A program made the position numbers and the translations under genes. Source: Ustilago trichophora (lineage: Eukaryota > Basidiomycota > Ustilaginomycetes > Ustilaginales > Ustilaginaceae). From it: a DNA stretch of 64,000 nucleotides. Position 1 is the stretch's first letter. The number at the start of each line of letters is the position of its first letter. The notes below the pieces were generated by a model. It saw only the letters and a program-made list of their open reading frames with translations, was not told the origin of the DNA and ran no database searches. Where the stretch lies: NCBI GenBank assembly GCA_900323505.1, contig OOIN01000028.1:310001-374000 (forward strand), written 5' to 3'. Positions 43,673 through 53,287 of this stretch are shown here, in pieces.

Positions 43673-44022
43673 TGGGTGTGTTGCGAAGCGATGTCCCGAA
43701 GCGTTGTAGTTTGCTGGGAGGTCTCGAGCACTTCAACCACCTCCTTATCCGCCTTCTCTCCTTTCGAAATGGAAGCGACATTTTGAGTTTCAGCCAACTC
43801 CAATCCCTTCCTACGAATAGTAAGCAACCAAGGTTCCCGATCATCATCATTTAACGGTTGACCCGTAGACATCTTCTCCACGTTACTCGAAGGATGCAAA
43901 TCATCCCCATCTACAAAAGGACACGAGAGTGCGTTTGAAAGTGCGGCTCCCACAGTTGATTTTCCCGATCCGGAGGTTCCCATGACGATCAGGAGCGTAG
44001 GCATGGATTTGACGCCCGACAT
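43237..44022 (-). CDS. Gluconokinase with poly-Asn insertion
   Basis: A 261-aa kinase that phosphorylates gluconate to 6-phosphogluconate, feeding the pentose phosphate pathway. The longer frame reaches 44358, but the first ATG that makes sense is at 44022; another at codon 7 precedes the P-loop. The P-loop is GTSGSGKS (15-22), followed by FVDGDDLHPSSNVEKMSTGQPLNDDDREPWL (36-66 overall), the gluconokinase signature. A low-complexity insertion (about 80-135) contains ten consecutive Asn, encoded by a (GTT)10 run on the plus strand. The C-terminal part (IIACSSLKLNYRRLLRG, then HFMKLDMLYSQLDTLQRP) is also conserved. The insertion sits between the substrate region and the lid, where typical family members have a short helix. 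Confidence 0.92.
43642..43671. repeat. (GTT)10 repeat inside the gluconokinase gene
   Basis: Encodes ten Asn on the minus strand; length changes in steps of 3 would keep the frame. Confidence 0.95.
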
Positions 44023-44579
44023 GGTGACAGTTTTGGATAGAAAGTGGATCGGTGGACGGTCGTAACTGGATTGGATTTCAAGTCGGAAGAGATGGCTGTA
44101 GGAGTATGATGCGAAGATGGTTGAGATGATGATGCAGTGTGGGAGTGAGAAACGTTGTACGATGCTTGATGAGAGATGGTGCAGTTTTAGAAACAAGTAA
44201 CTTAGTGGGGGAAAGTGATGTTGGGTGCGGTCGGAAGATCTGCGGTCTCTCTCTTCTCCTAGGAACTCGAGTGAAGGCCGGTCCGAAGACTCCGCACCTC
44301 GTTTTTCTCGCCCGTGCACGCGACCCAAGGCAGGATTTCTGGCAATTGCAAAGCGCAATCCTCACACCTCTTCTTTCAGCGTTGTTTGTCAACATCCTTC
44401 CCACAAGCGCGCTTCTAAGCATACACAGTTCACCCACTTCACCATAACATCTTGTGAAAGCAGACGTGGCAAGTTGGTGTCCACACTAGGCTGCATTTCG
44501 ATAGCTCAATGTGACGATGATCATGATGATGATTGGGTATCATTGCAAAAAGACGAAATAGATGTGTGGTGGTGGGATC
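44023..44579. other. Upstream region of the gluconokinase gene
   Basis: About 560 bp between two minus-strand genes in tandem. Short frames lack coding features; it presumably contains the gluconokinase promoter and the 3' end of the upstream neighbour. Confidence 0.5.
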
Positions 44580-45686
44580 TTACGACTCGACCTCGTCATC
44601 GCTCACTACACCACTCTGGCGTCCAGTCTCACCACCATGATGCTCATCAATATGATGCTGACCCACACCGCATTTAGTCAGACTTGGGGCTAGCACCCTT
44701 GCCAATGCCTTTGCCTGAGCATACAACCCGCTCCACAGCTTTGCCTCCCAGGCGTCTTCCTCTGTCGAGCTTGTTTGACCACCTGCTACTGCATCCGCAT
44801 CGCCGCTTCCCGGCAAAGGTGAGGAGGAGGAGCCCTGAGGGCCGCCCGAGGAAGAGATGGGGAAATGGTCGGATACGGGGGAACGGGAAGGAGTTGCAGT
44901 GTTGTCCGAACGAGTGGATGTGGGGGTGGTGCCTCCCGATCGTAATCTTGAGCGGGCGGGGTTGGTTGCGGATAGTGTGGCTGTGGAGGAGGCGAGGGCT
45001 GGGCTCAGTGTTGCGTTGGGTGTGGAAGGAGACTTGGGTAGGTTGGCGGGTGGCCCGTCGGAAGGAGCGTTGAGGGTGAGGAGCATGAATGGTTTTGAGT
45101 GGTCTGAGAAATGCGAAGTGTCGTCGTGCGATTCGTCCATTGTTACCAATTCACTTCTCGATGGGCTGAGTGTAGGAGCGGATGGTACGATGGGCATGAC
45201 GAGAATCCTTCCCAGATCGCTTTCCAGCAACAGAGGCACCATCTCTTTGCTATACGCCTTTTTTCCAGATGCACTCGTCATCCCTGTCACCGCGTGCTTG
45301 GCTACCGAAACAGATGATCCTGGCATGACCACATTCCCTGTCGTGTTACGCTCCTTTTTTGATGCACCCTCTGTCGCCTGTCGCCAAGATGTGACCGCAA
45401 TCGCAGAAAGACACGCCGCCCTCTCATCCAAGGTCAGGGGCAAAGGTCTTCCATTGGGATGGTGTACCGGAGGAGCTGTTCCCGCAGCAGCAGCTGTGCT
45501 AGCCAAGATGGAAGCCACGGCAGATTTGCTCGGCGGTGAGTCGACTAGCCTCGTTGCGACTGCGTATAGTTCCGACGAATCGAGCAGAGTCAAAAGCGCC
45601 GTGTGGGGTCGAATCGAGCTCGAGTCGGCATTGTTCTCGTTGACGAGCTGCGAAAGCAACGCTGTGATTGCTGCTGGTTGAAGCAT
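44580..45686 (-). CDS. LAMTOR2-like roadblock/LC7 protein (candidate)
   Basis: A 368-aa protein with no introns. The N-terminus (MLQPAAITALLSQLVNEN) and the segment HTALLTLLDSSELYAVA resemble the first helix and first two strands of LAMTOR2, a roadblock protein of the Ragulator complex that tethers Rag GTPases to the lysosome or vacuole. Further matching pieces are AIAVTSWRQA (helix 2), LLLESDLGRILVMPI and PFMLLTLNAP (strands 3-5) and LWSGLYAQAKALARVL (last helix). Between them lie Ser/Pro/Thr-rich insertions, making the protein about three times the size of human LAMTOR2. The assignment is mine from pattern similarity; it could be another roadblock-like protein. Confidence 0.6.
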   Translation of the reverse strand: MLQPAAITALLSQLVNENNADSSSIRPHTALLTLLDSSELYAVATRLVDSPPSKSAVASILASTAAAAGTAPPVHHPNGRPLPLTLDERAACLSAIAVTSWRQATEGASKKERNTTGNVVMPGSSVSVAKHAVTGMTSASGKKAYSKEMVPLLLESDLGRILVMPIVPSAPTLSPSRSELVTMDESHDDTSHFSDHSKPFMLLTLNAPSDGPPANLPKSPSTPNATLSPALASSTATLSATNPARSRLRSGGTTPTSTRSDNTATPSRSPVSDHFPISSSGGPQGSSSSPLPGSGDADAVAGGQTSSTEEDAWEAKLWSGLYAQAKALARVLAPSLTKCGVGQHHIDEHHGGETGRQSGVVSDDEVES

Positions 45687-46649
45687 AGCAGCTGTGTACC
45701 TGTGCTGCGTAGTAACTAGCCGCAGTGTGTTTGATGAAGGGAAGCTTGGAGTTGTCTGTGCTCGTTACTTAACGTGGCAGCAAGATGAGAAAAGTGAGAT
45801 ACGAGAGTCAAAAGTGGTTGAGCTGCCGCCCGTAACTAATCTCGGATTCGGGACTCGGTCGGGTGTGCACGGCTAAATGCTTTGAATCTGTCAATGGATT
45901 TGGGGCAAAAAAACGAGGACAAGGGTCAGCGGACTGCGAAAAGAAAGTGTGTGTCATTCAATCTTAGTGGGGTCAGTGCGCTCAGTAGGGCCATGTGGAG
46001 GAAATTCGCGTGAAATCCTCCCCAAATTAAATTCAATTTCCTGTTTTTCCCCTACTGTATTTTCCCGCTTTGTGTGGTTCTCCAACTGTCTTTTTTTTTT
46101 GTGTTGCATTTTCGGCCCCAACTTTCCAAAAGAAAATAGCAGGCAGAAGGAGCTCAGTAAAGGATTCTCTTCCCTTTTTTTTGTTTTGTATTTTTTTTTT
46201 TTTGTCCTTTAACCGCGGGAGACCGAGAGAGAAAGAGTGTTGGCTCAGAGCTGCAGCAGAAAGTGTAGGCGTGTGTTGAGCTTGGGGAGAGTTGATTCAT
46301 GCTCGCCAGAGTCGGATTTCATTGCCGCTTGTTGTGGTAACGTACGGTGGATCTGCAAGCCAAAGCGTCGTCGATAGCTTGCTACTTGGAGGCTCTCGTC
46401 ATCATTCCAGTCCGTTCACTCTTGTTGCTCTGACGCTCTTCCGTACCGTCATCACCACAACGTCGGCTCTTGTTCCGACTAACAAGGTTTGTGGTGCGTT
46501 TGGGCACTCGAACAGTCAGACATTCACTCTTGCATCCATCAACCATGAAGCGGTGATTCCGATTCAGCACTCACACGTATCGATAGCATCGGCATCGACA
46601 TCGACATCGACATCGACGAGCTTCTCTCGGCCACTACGCTGACACCACC
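45687..46649. other. Divergent promoter region, LAMTOR2-like / NEM1
   Basis: About 960 bp with T-rich runs (46090-46100, 46173-46205) and a (CATCGA)4 repeat just before the NEM1 start. No gene seen. Confidence 0.5.
46593..46616. repeat. (CATCGA)4 hexamer repeat in NEM1 leader
   Basis: Four exact CATCGA units ending about 33 bp before the NEM1 ATG. Confidence 0.9.
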
Positions 46650-49508
46650 ATGAACTCGATCAGCTACCTCGACTCGGTGCTCAGCCGATCCTTTGCACCA
46701 GCATCCGATCGACCGCCATCCCGCCCCTCAACGTCAAGTAAACGCTCTCGCTCCCATTCCTCCCTTCCAGGCAGCCGGAGAGCTTCGAGCACATCACCTT
46801 CCATCCCTTCAGGATCTTCCTCCTTGCGAAGATGGTCTCAGGAGCAGGATGAACCGCCTCGGACCATGTACAGCAACACCCTCCGTCGCACAGGTAGCAC
46901 TCCAGCCGGCATCTACCCTTCCCATCCACTTGACACTGACGACAGCGATTCAGACTCTCGCCAAACCCGCGGCGCAAGGTGGAGTGCACTCTGGGGGTTG
47001 ACAGGGTGGATAGACGAGGCTATCCATCCTGGTTCTCGTACTCGTTCACGCAAGAACAGTGATTCCGAACTCTCCTATCGACGCACAAAACGTGTCCCCA
47101 GTCTCGACGATCTCTTGCTCTCTTCCACCGCACCCAGGCGAGACCAGGCCCGACGCACTGCCTCATCAGGCTCCGGTCACGTCTACTCGCGTCGTAACGA
47201 TGCATCCTCTAGCAGCACCGACGAATCCCATTCTGAAGCCAGGCGCAGATCCAAGCGTCATTCGAGGTTCGGCCAAAACGCTTCTCTCACCCTAACCTCA
47301 GCTGGTCAGGATCAGCAGAGGATGGACACATGGCCTCACCAGGACGAAAGTGTCCACAGACATCAGGATCCCGAGCTCATGACGGAGAAGGAGCGCGAAG
47401 ACATTGTCGAATTCGACGGTGGTGACTTTGCTCCAGAGGACATTGACAGGCCTAGAGAAAGAACCATCTCGCAGAGCAGTGCTGACAGCAGCAGCTGGGG
47501 TGAAGGATCGTCCGTCTCACACGAAGCTGCCACCACTCTTGCGACAGTTGCAGACTCGGCATCGCTGTTGGAGCAGGAAAAGTCGCAAGAGGCACATGCA
47601 GATGCAGACGCATTGTTGCAGAATCAGAAGGATGAAGAGAGCGTCGACTCGGAAACTCTGCTCGAGGCGGCCAAGGGAGAACCTAACGCTATGGAATTAG
47701 TGGCTGAAGAGGACCCATCATCTTCGGTTGTAGATCCAGCTGCTGCATCGGCCACACCAAAGAAAGAGTTGTCAGCAGCACCATCGAGTACGACTTCAGA
47801 CGCCGATGACACGCCCACCAACCGCCGCAACGGTCTCAAGCAGTCCGACTCTTCAACCTCTGCATTGACCACGCCTTCCGCTTCAAGGAGAGGATCTTTG
47901 CGACGCAAACGAGAGGCCGCTTTGACTGTGGAATCATTTGCATCCTCATCCAACTCTTCCCTCGCCTCCACCAACTCGGAAGAGGCTGTTGATCGCAGTC
48001 TCACTCCATCCAAGCCAAGGAGACGCCGCTCCGCTCGATCATCTGCAACTTCCTCTGCCAGAGCTTCGGAAGCAGAAGAGTCTCGTGGCTGGCTGGCCTC
48101 TCGTAACGGTAATACTAGCCACACTTCGGACAGCGGACCAGCTCCACGAAACGGCGCTGCAACTTCCAAGCGAAGAAGCTCGTCGACAAAGCGTGCCATT
48201 CGCAGAACACTGCTTGCACTTCGAGACCTTTTGCTCGCGGTACTTATGTGCCCCGTCAACTGCGTACGCTATCTTCGTAGACGCCGCGCCATTCGCACCG
48301 AAGAAGCCGTCGAAGCGGTCTACGAGCGAGCCCAGGTACCCATTCTTGAGAAGAATGCCACCTCCTACGACGAAGCTTCTCCTCGTCTCAACCGCCCACC
48401 TTCTCTCCGCTTTGCCACCAAGACCGAGCTCAAACGCGACTCTGAAAAGCGCAACAGCACAGCAGGTCGACCACGGACGCCCAAACCCGATGAGAAGGAT
48501 GCCACATTCGGCAGCGCCTGCTTTGAGCAGGAACCCGTCACCGAAGATCAAGCTGCTGAATTGGGGACAGTGTGGAAAGCTGTAGCTTCGGGACAGAGGA
48601 CACCTTCGAGACTCCTCCCCAACCCGCAGGTGGTCGATCCCATGTTGGCGCACAACAGCAAAGCCGAACCTATCGACGTGGTCATGGCTGAAAAGGAAGC
48701 CGTAATGGAAGCCGAGCGACAATCGCGTATTGCTAAAGGTCGAGCAGCACGACGGGCTGCCGCCGCCGCCGTCGCTGCCGGCAACGGATCAGGAACCGAC
48801 TCTCGCCCCTCTTCGACACTTTTACCCGCGACCGCTAAAATTCCTCGCGCCCCTGCCACCTCCTCATCCATCATCCACCATTCACCCAAGATCCTCGTCC
48901 TCGATCTTGATGAGACTCTGATTCACTCTACCTCTCGCTCTCCTACCACCCACCTCTACTCGACCTCAGGCGGACGCACCACCACCTCTGGCTTTCTCGG
49001 CCTGGAAACCGCCGGGGCATTTTTGGGTCTTCGAGCCAACGACAATCCGCGTCGCATTCGCCCCCATATGGTTGAAGTGGTTCTCGACGGTCGATCCGTC
49101 CTTTACCACGTTTATAAACGTCCTTGGACCGACTACTTCCTACGCAAAGTCGCCTCGTGGTATACCGTAGTTATCTTCACCGCCTCCGTACAGGAGTATG
49201 CCGACCCCGTGATAGACTGGTTAGACCAAGGTCGAGGCCTCATCTCAGCCCGACTATTCAGGGAAAGTTGCTCATTCAAAGGTGGCAGCTATGTCAAGAA
49301 TCTAGCGGTGGTAGATGAAGATTTGAGCAAGGTATGTTTGGTGGACAATAGCCCAGCTAGTTACAGATTGAACAGGGCGAATGGTATCCCGATTGAAGGT
49401 TGGACTCACGATCCGAACGATGAGGCACTGTTGGATCTGCTGCCGATTTTGGATAGTCTTCGATTTGCGACGGATGTAAGGCACGTATTGGGGATCAGAG
49501 GTTGGTGA
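46650..49508 (+). CDS. NEM1: Nem1-type protein phosphatase (FCP/SCP family)
   Basis: A 952-aa protein starting at ATG in good context (CACCATGA). Residues 1-510 are Ser/Arg-rich and low in order. A hydrophobic segment at about 521-541 between basic stretches (RRTLLALRDLLLAVLMCPVN) fits the membrane anchor of Nem1. The phosphatase domain (about 745-950) has the DxDxT signature LVLDLDETLIHS (Asp752, Asp754) and later KRPWTDYFL and VCLVDNSPASY. In yeast, Nem1 with Spo7 dephosphorylates the lipin Pah1 at the nuclear/ER membrane and so controls triacylglycerol and phospholipid synthesis. The N-terminal extension is much longer than in yeast. The hydrophobic segment is short, so anchoring is probable rather than certain. 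Confidence 0.9.
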   Translation: MNSISYLDSVLSRSFAPASDRPPSRPSTSSKRSRSHSSLPGSRRASSTSPSIPSGSSSLRRWSQEQDEPPRTMYSNTLRRTGSTPAGIYPSHPLDTDDSDSDSRQTRGARWSALWGLTGWIDEAIHPGSRTRSRKNSDSELSYRRTKRVPSLDDLLLSSTAPRRDQARRTASSGSGHVYSRRNDASSSSTDESHSEARRRSKRHSRFGQNASLTLTSAGQDQQRMDTWPHQDESVHRHQDPELMTEKEREDIVEFDGGDFAPEDIDRPRERTISQSSADSSSWGEGSSVSHEAATTLATVADSASLLEQEKSQEAHADADALLQNQKDEESVDSETLLEAAKGEPNAMELVAEEDPSSSVVDPAAASATPKKELSAAPSSTTSDADDTPTNRRNGLKQSDSSTSALTTPSASRRGSLRRKREAALTVESFASSSNSSLASTNSEEAVDRSLTPSKPRRRRSARSSATSSARASEAEESRGWLASRNGNTSHTSDSGPAPRNGAATSKRRSSSTKRAIRRTLLALRDLLLAVLMCPVNCVRYLRRRRAIRTEEAVEAVYERAQVPILEKNATSYDEASPRLNRPPSLRFATKTELKRDSEKRNSTAGRPRTPKPDEKDATFGSACFEQEPVTEDQAAELGTVWKAVASGQRTPSRLLPNPQVVDPMLAHNSKAEPIDVVMAEKEAVMEAERQSRIAKGRAARRAAAAAVAAGNGSGTDSRPSSTLLPATAKIPRAPATSSSIIHHSPKILVLDLDETLIHSTSRSPTTHLYSTSGGRTTTSGFLGLETAGAFLGLRANDNPRRIRPHMVEVVLDGRSVLYHVYKRPWTDYFLRKVASWYTVVIFTASVQEYADPVIDWLDQGRGLISARLFRESCSFKGGSYVKNLAVVDEDLSKVCLVDNSPASYRLNRANGIPIEGWTHDPNDEALLDLLPILDSLRFATDVRHVLGIRGW

Positions 49509-49855
49509 ATAAGTACACAAGCTTTTCTCTCAAGGTATGATTGTCGATCTTCAGCTCGCATTATTGGGCCTTGCAAATGCGATCCTTTTTTCTGCCTTCG
49601 TGCGCTATGCGATGTGTGCTTTTTGAGAGTGGGTTGTGAGGGTGAGACTAAAAATTCGGTGCAGTGTGGCCGTTTTTCACAAATGGATCTTCGCCAACCA
49701 TAAACTCTCACATCACACCCAACTGCATACTCACACACTCACAGCGGATGGATTTAAAAGGGTAAGATTTTGTCGATGTTTTCCACAGAAAAAAAAAAAA
49801 AAAGAAAGAAACCACCAGAGCCGTGCGAAGAGGGTTTCTCGAGCAACTTGGAACT
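49509..49855. other. Convergent intergenic region NEM1 / SEC1
   Basis: About 350 bp with an A-run at 49790-49802; no gene seen. Confidence 0.5.
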
Positions 49856-52507
49856 CTACGACTTTTTAAAGCCAAATACATTCTTGAGTCGCTTTTTCTC
49901 CTTGGACCGCATGCTCAAGTCGCTTGCCTGCGAGGGAGAAGGACTGGCTCTTCCACCCATGCCACCGTTGGTCGGGTCTGCCGTGAGATGTTGGGGTATC
50001 GCTGCCCCTTTGTGCGCTTGCGGGGCATGCATTTGCTGATGCTGTTGTTGCTGGTGTTGAGGAGGGTGTGAAGTTTGGAAGCGTCGATCGTACGAAGCTT
50101 GATCAACTGGAGATATGGGTGATGATGTTGCCGCATAGCCAGTGGAATGATGATGGTTGCCGTTGGATCCAGGTGGTAAAGCACCGTGTTGAAGCGAAGT
50201 GTTGCGGATAGCGCTGCGATCGTTGACTGGTTTACTGAGCTTACTCGCCCCCACTGGCAACCTATTCCCACTTTGTACTCCGCCACCATGCTGATGATGA
50301 TGATGTTGTTGTTCCCCACCATGCTGATGCTGGCCTCCCGAGCCGGTACCCGTCGCCGCAGCGTCTCTCGAACTTGCTTTCCCAAAGTGCTTTAGCACAT
50401 CTACAAATCCTTCCGGAGTGAAAACATGCGAACTACCCACGTACACATCCTTGCCCAACCTCTCACTAATCTGATAGGCACTCCTCATCTCACTGTACGT
50501 CATACCTCCGGCTACAAACAACAGCACTCGCTGTCGATTGTCCACCCTTTCTACTCCACCGTTGTTACCGCTGCCTCCAACTCCTCCTCCGGCAACGCGA
50601 CCTTTTTGATGCCATGTAGGCTTGGCACTTCTCAAGCTGCTCGGTTGGGTTCTTCCCGCTGCTGAAGCTGCACCACTGGTGCTACTAGTTGCCGTTGATG
50701 CACTGCCCAGCCCCACTCGGGCCAGAGCAGAGGTCTGCACTGGGAGGGACAATCCCGAAACCGCAGTTTCCGGGGGCGCATCGCGCACATACGGAAACGT
50801 GCTCTGCTCCAACTTGCCACCAAAATGGTCCTCCACCATCAACTTGACCAACGGCTGATATCTGCTCAGCTCAAACTCATTCTCCCCCACCGGTTGCTGT
50901 TTTCTTTTCCCCTTTTTGAAAAACATATCCCATCCACCGGAAGAAGGATCTTTGACCACCTGAGTCCCCAAATGCACCAAATTGTCCACCGCCTCCATCT
51001 CATACCTTCCCAGCCGCGCATGCTGGAAGAGGCGCTTGCGATCTTCGTCCGGCACTCCATCGCAGTACATGATGTACAGGGCGATGATGCGGACCTTGTC
51101 GGTGTTGGACACATTTCGATCGTCCAAGAGGGGCACCATCTCTTCGACAAGAGTCTTTGGTTTGGCTCCTTCAGGGGTGAGACGAGTTGCGCAGTTCTGT
51201 TCTACCATGGCCTGTGCGGGTAGCTTGGACTTTTCGAAACGATTCATGCAGTCTTGAGCCATGGTGAGGTGGAGGGAGAGTTTCTCTTTCATCTCTTGCA
51301 TGTGCGGAAGAGACGCTAGCATGTCACGCATGTCGTTGAGGGAGGAGTTGGGGTCGGCAAAGGCACCTTGTTCGCCAGCGTGCTGTTTGAAATCTTTGGT
51401 GAGTTTATCGATGGCTTCTGCGATGTGTAGGTGTCGGATACCTGTCCAGACGTTGTCTTCGTCGGATAGGATGGCGTCTTTCTCTTGACGTTCGCCTTCG
51501 GATGTGTAGAAGGTGTAGTGGTAGCGTGTGCCGTCTTCGATGGGGAGGAGATCGTTGCACATGGCTTGGTAGGTGAATTCGTGGAGGAAAGGGGCGACGG
51601 TGTCCATGGATCGATCGGTGATGAAAAGGACACTGCGAGGGCGAGTGGACTCGACCTTGGGCTCGTTGTCACGGACGTACTCGTCGATGGCAGCTTGGAC
51701 GCGGAAGGCGAGCTTCTTGGTGAAATGCTCGCCTACAGCTGGTCCTTGTGAGCCTTGACCGGGAATGCCGCCATCGTTGTTGTTGCCTCGTAAACGGGCC
51801 ATGCGTGCACTGCCCTGGTACATGTTAGCAGCAGCGGTTTGAGATTTGAGCGCATCCTTAGGCGGCTGAAGGGGCCCAAGTGGTGGATGGGAGGGGTTAT
51901 AGTATCGAATCAACGGGAACTCGTTGAGCGTCACGCAGACGTTGAGGATGGCCTGCGTAGAGAATTGAAGCTCCTCCTCGATCGTCCTCATCGCCTCCAT
52001 CGGATCAGGGCCATACAAGCCTCCTACCGGTTGGAAGAGATTATAGAAGCTCTGCGGTGACTTGAGCGAGAACGCCTGTGCCTCGACGGGCCAAAAGTTT
52101 GTATACAGTTCGATCAATTGTCTTAGCTTTGGCTCGGCCGGCGACGAAGTAAGCTTGTGTACCAGTGCATCCGATAGGGCGTCTACAAAGAAAATGTGGC
52201 CCGCCGCATAGGTAGGTTGTCGTCCCGCTTCGGGTGCAAGATCGCGAATGATGCGATCAACATTGTGGCTCGTGGGAGTGAGGAGGTAGCATGCTTCGAG
52301 CGTAGGCTGTGAGGCACGTGAGAGCTCAATGTTGTCGACCTGGGCGACGTTTTCTTGGAGAATGTCGTACATCTTGAGGACAGAGTTGAGGAGCTCCTTG
52401 GTGAAGGAGTCTACGACGAGAACCTTCCATCTTGATGGTGGTTGCACGGAGCGAATGGTATGGAGGTAGCGGTCGCGCAAGGTGGTGACGAGAGATTTTG
52501 GCGGCAT
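49856..52507 (-). CDS. SEC1: Sec1/Munc18 family exocytosis protein
   Basis: An 883-aa protein. The frame begins at a TTG at 52627, but the first ATG is at 52507 (MPPKSLVTTLRDRYL). SM-protein hallmarks run through residues 1-640: WKVLVVDSFTKELLNSVLKM near the N-terminus, LFITDRSMDTVAPFLHEFTYQAM in the middle, and DKVRIIALYIMYCDGV in the helical domain 3a region. It should bind syntaxin-type SNAREs of the plasma membrane and promote vesicle fusion during exocytosis. The final ~200 residues are an extension rich in Gly, His, Gln and Ser that ends in a basic segment (KKRLKNVFGFKKS). Yeast Sec1 is shorter and lacks the Gly/His part. Intronless; divergent from PAT1. Confidence 0.94.
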   Translation of the reverse strand: MPPKSLVTTLRDRYLHTIRSVQPPSRWKVLVVDSFTKELLNSVLKMYDILQENVAQVDNIELSRASQPTLEACYLLTPTSHNVDRIIRDLAPEAGRQPTYAAGHIFFVDALSDALVHKLTSSPAEPKLRQLIELYTNFWPVEAQAFSLKSPQSFYNLFQPVGGLYGPDPMEAMRTIEEELQFSTQAILNVCVTLNEFPLIRYYNPSHPPLGPLQPPKDALKSQTAAANMYQGSARMARLRGNNNDGGIPGQGSQGPAVGEHFTKKLAFRVQAAIDEYVRDNEPKVESTRPRSVLFITDRSMDTVAPFLHEFTYQAMCNDLLPIEDGTRYHYTFYTSEGERQEKDAILSDEDNVWTGIRHLHIAEAIDKLTKDFKQHAGEQGAFADPNSSLNDMRDMLASLPHMQEMKEKLSLHLTMAQDCMNRFEKSKLPAQAMVEQNCATRLTPEGAKPKTLVEEMVPLLDDRNVSNTDKVRIIALYIMYCDGVPDEDRKRLFQHARLGRYEMEAVDNLVHLGTQVVKDPSSGGWDMFFKKGKRKQQPVGENEFELSRYQPLVKLMVEDHFGGKLEQSTFPYVRDAPPETAVSGLSLPVQTSALARVGLGSASTATSSTSGAASAAGRTQPSSLRSAKPTWHQKGRVAGGGVGGSGNNGGVERVDNRQRVLLFVAGGMTYSEMRSAYQISERLGKDVYVGSSHVFTPEGFVDVLKHFGKASSRDAAATGTGSGGQHQHGGEQQHHHHQHGGGVQSGNRLPVGASKLSKPVNDRSAIRNTSLQHGALPPGSNGNHHHSTGYAATSSPISPVDQASYDRRFQTSHPPQHQQQQHQQMHAPQAHKGAAIPQHLTADPTNGGMGGRASPSPSQASDLSMRSKEKKRLKNVFGFKKS

Positions 52508-53287
52508 GGTGACAGGACACCCTCGGGTTGGAGGCTTAAACCAAAAGGGTAGATTGCGCCTATTCCCACGCTCGATAGTTGCAGTGTGGTGATGGGATGG
52601 TCGTAAAAAGCAAGAGTGACGTTGCAAGAAGAAGAGGCGGCGCTGTTGAGGAGGATTGAGAGGTGGGTGTGCGTGGTTGGTTGTCAGGTGTCAAAAGAGT
52701 TGTGACACCCAGGTCAAAGTCGCTTGAATGTGAATGTGTAAGGTGCGTGCGACTAAGCGTGGGGTTTGGCGTTAGAGTTGGATTGGCTGCATCTGCGCGT
52801 TACAGTACCACACTGCAGCATTCGTGCAGCAGCAACAGCAACACTTTTAGGGCCAGACATGCCTTGCTCTCCATTAACGCTAACGCTAACGCTAACGTAG
52901 CCACGCAACTTTGAATCGCCGCCTTCTCCTGACTTGGCCCCTGCCTGCGAATCCTCTCCATTTTTAGCGCTTTGGAACCTCCACACCTTTTTCTGCCAAC
53001 GTTTCAAAATGTTAGACCGTCGTCACGAATCACTCATTCCATTTCCAACTTGATTCGGGCAGTTGAGCAGTCAAATCAACCCGATCACAAAGCAGCGCGA
53101 CACGTGACTTGGCCGGATTCGACCACAACGACGTCTGAGCGCGGCGCAGCTTCCATTTGGCAACGTCCTTTGTCCACCTCGCAACTCTTCTCCACTTCTT
53201 CCATCTGTACACAGATACCTCTCTCTCTCACAGCCACCTCGCAAACCGGAGCTCACATCCACGAGCTCTTTTATTGCAGGGTATCCC
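52508..53287. other. Divergent promoter region SEC1 / PAT1
   Basis: About 780 bp. A (TAACGC)-type hexamer repeat lies at 52875-52899. No coding potential seen. Confidence 0.5.
52875..52899. repeat. (TAACGC)4 hexamer repeat
   Basis: Four TAACGC/T units in the SEC1-PAT1 promoter region. Confidence 0.85.
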
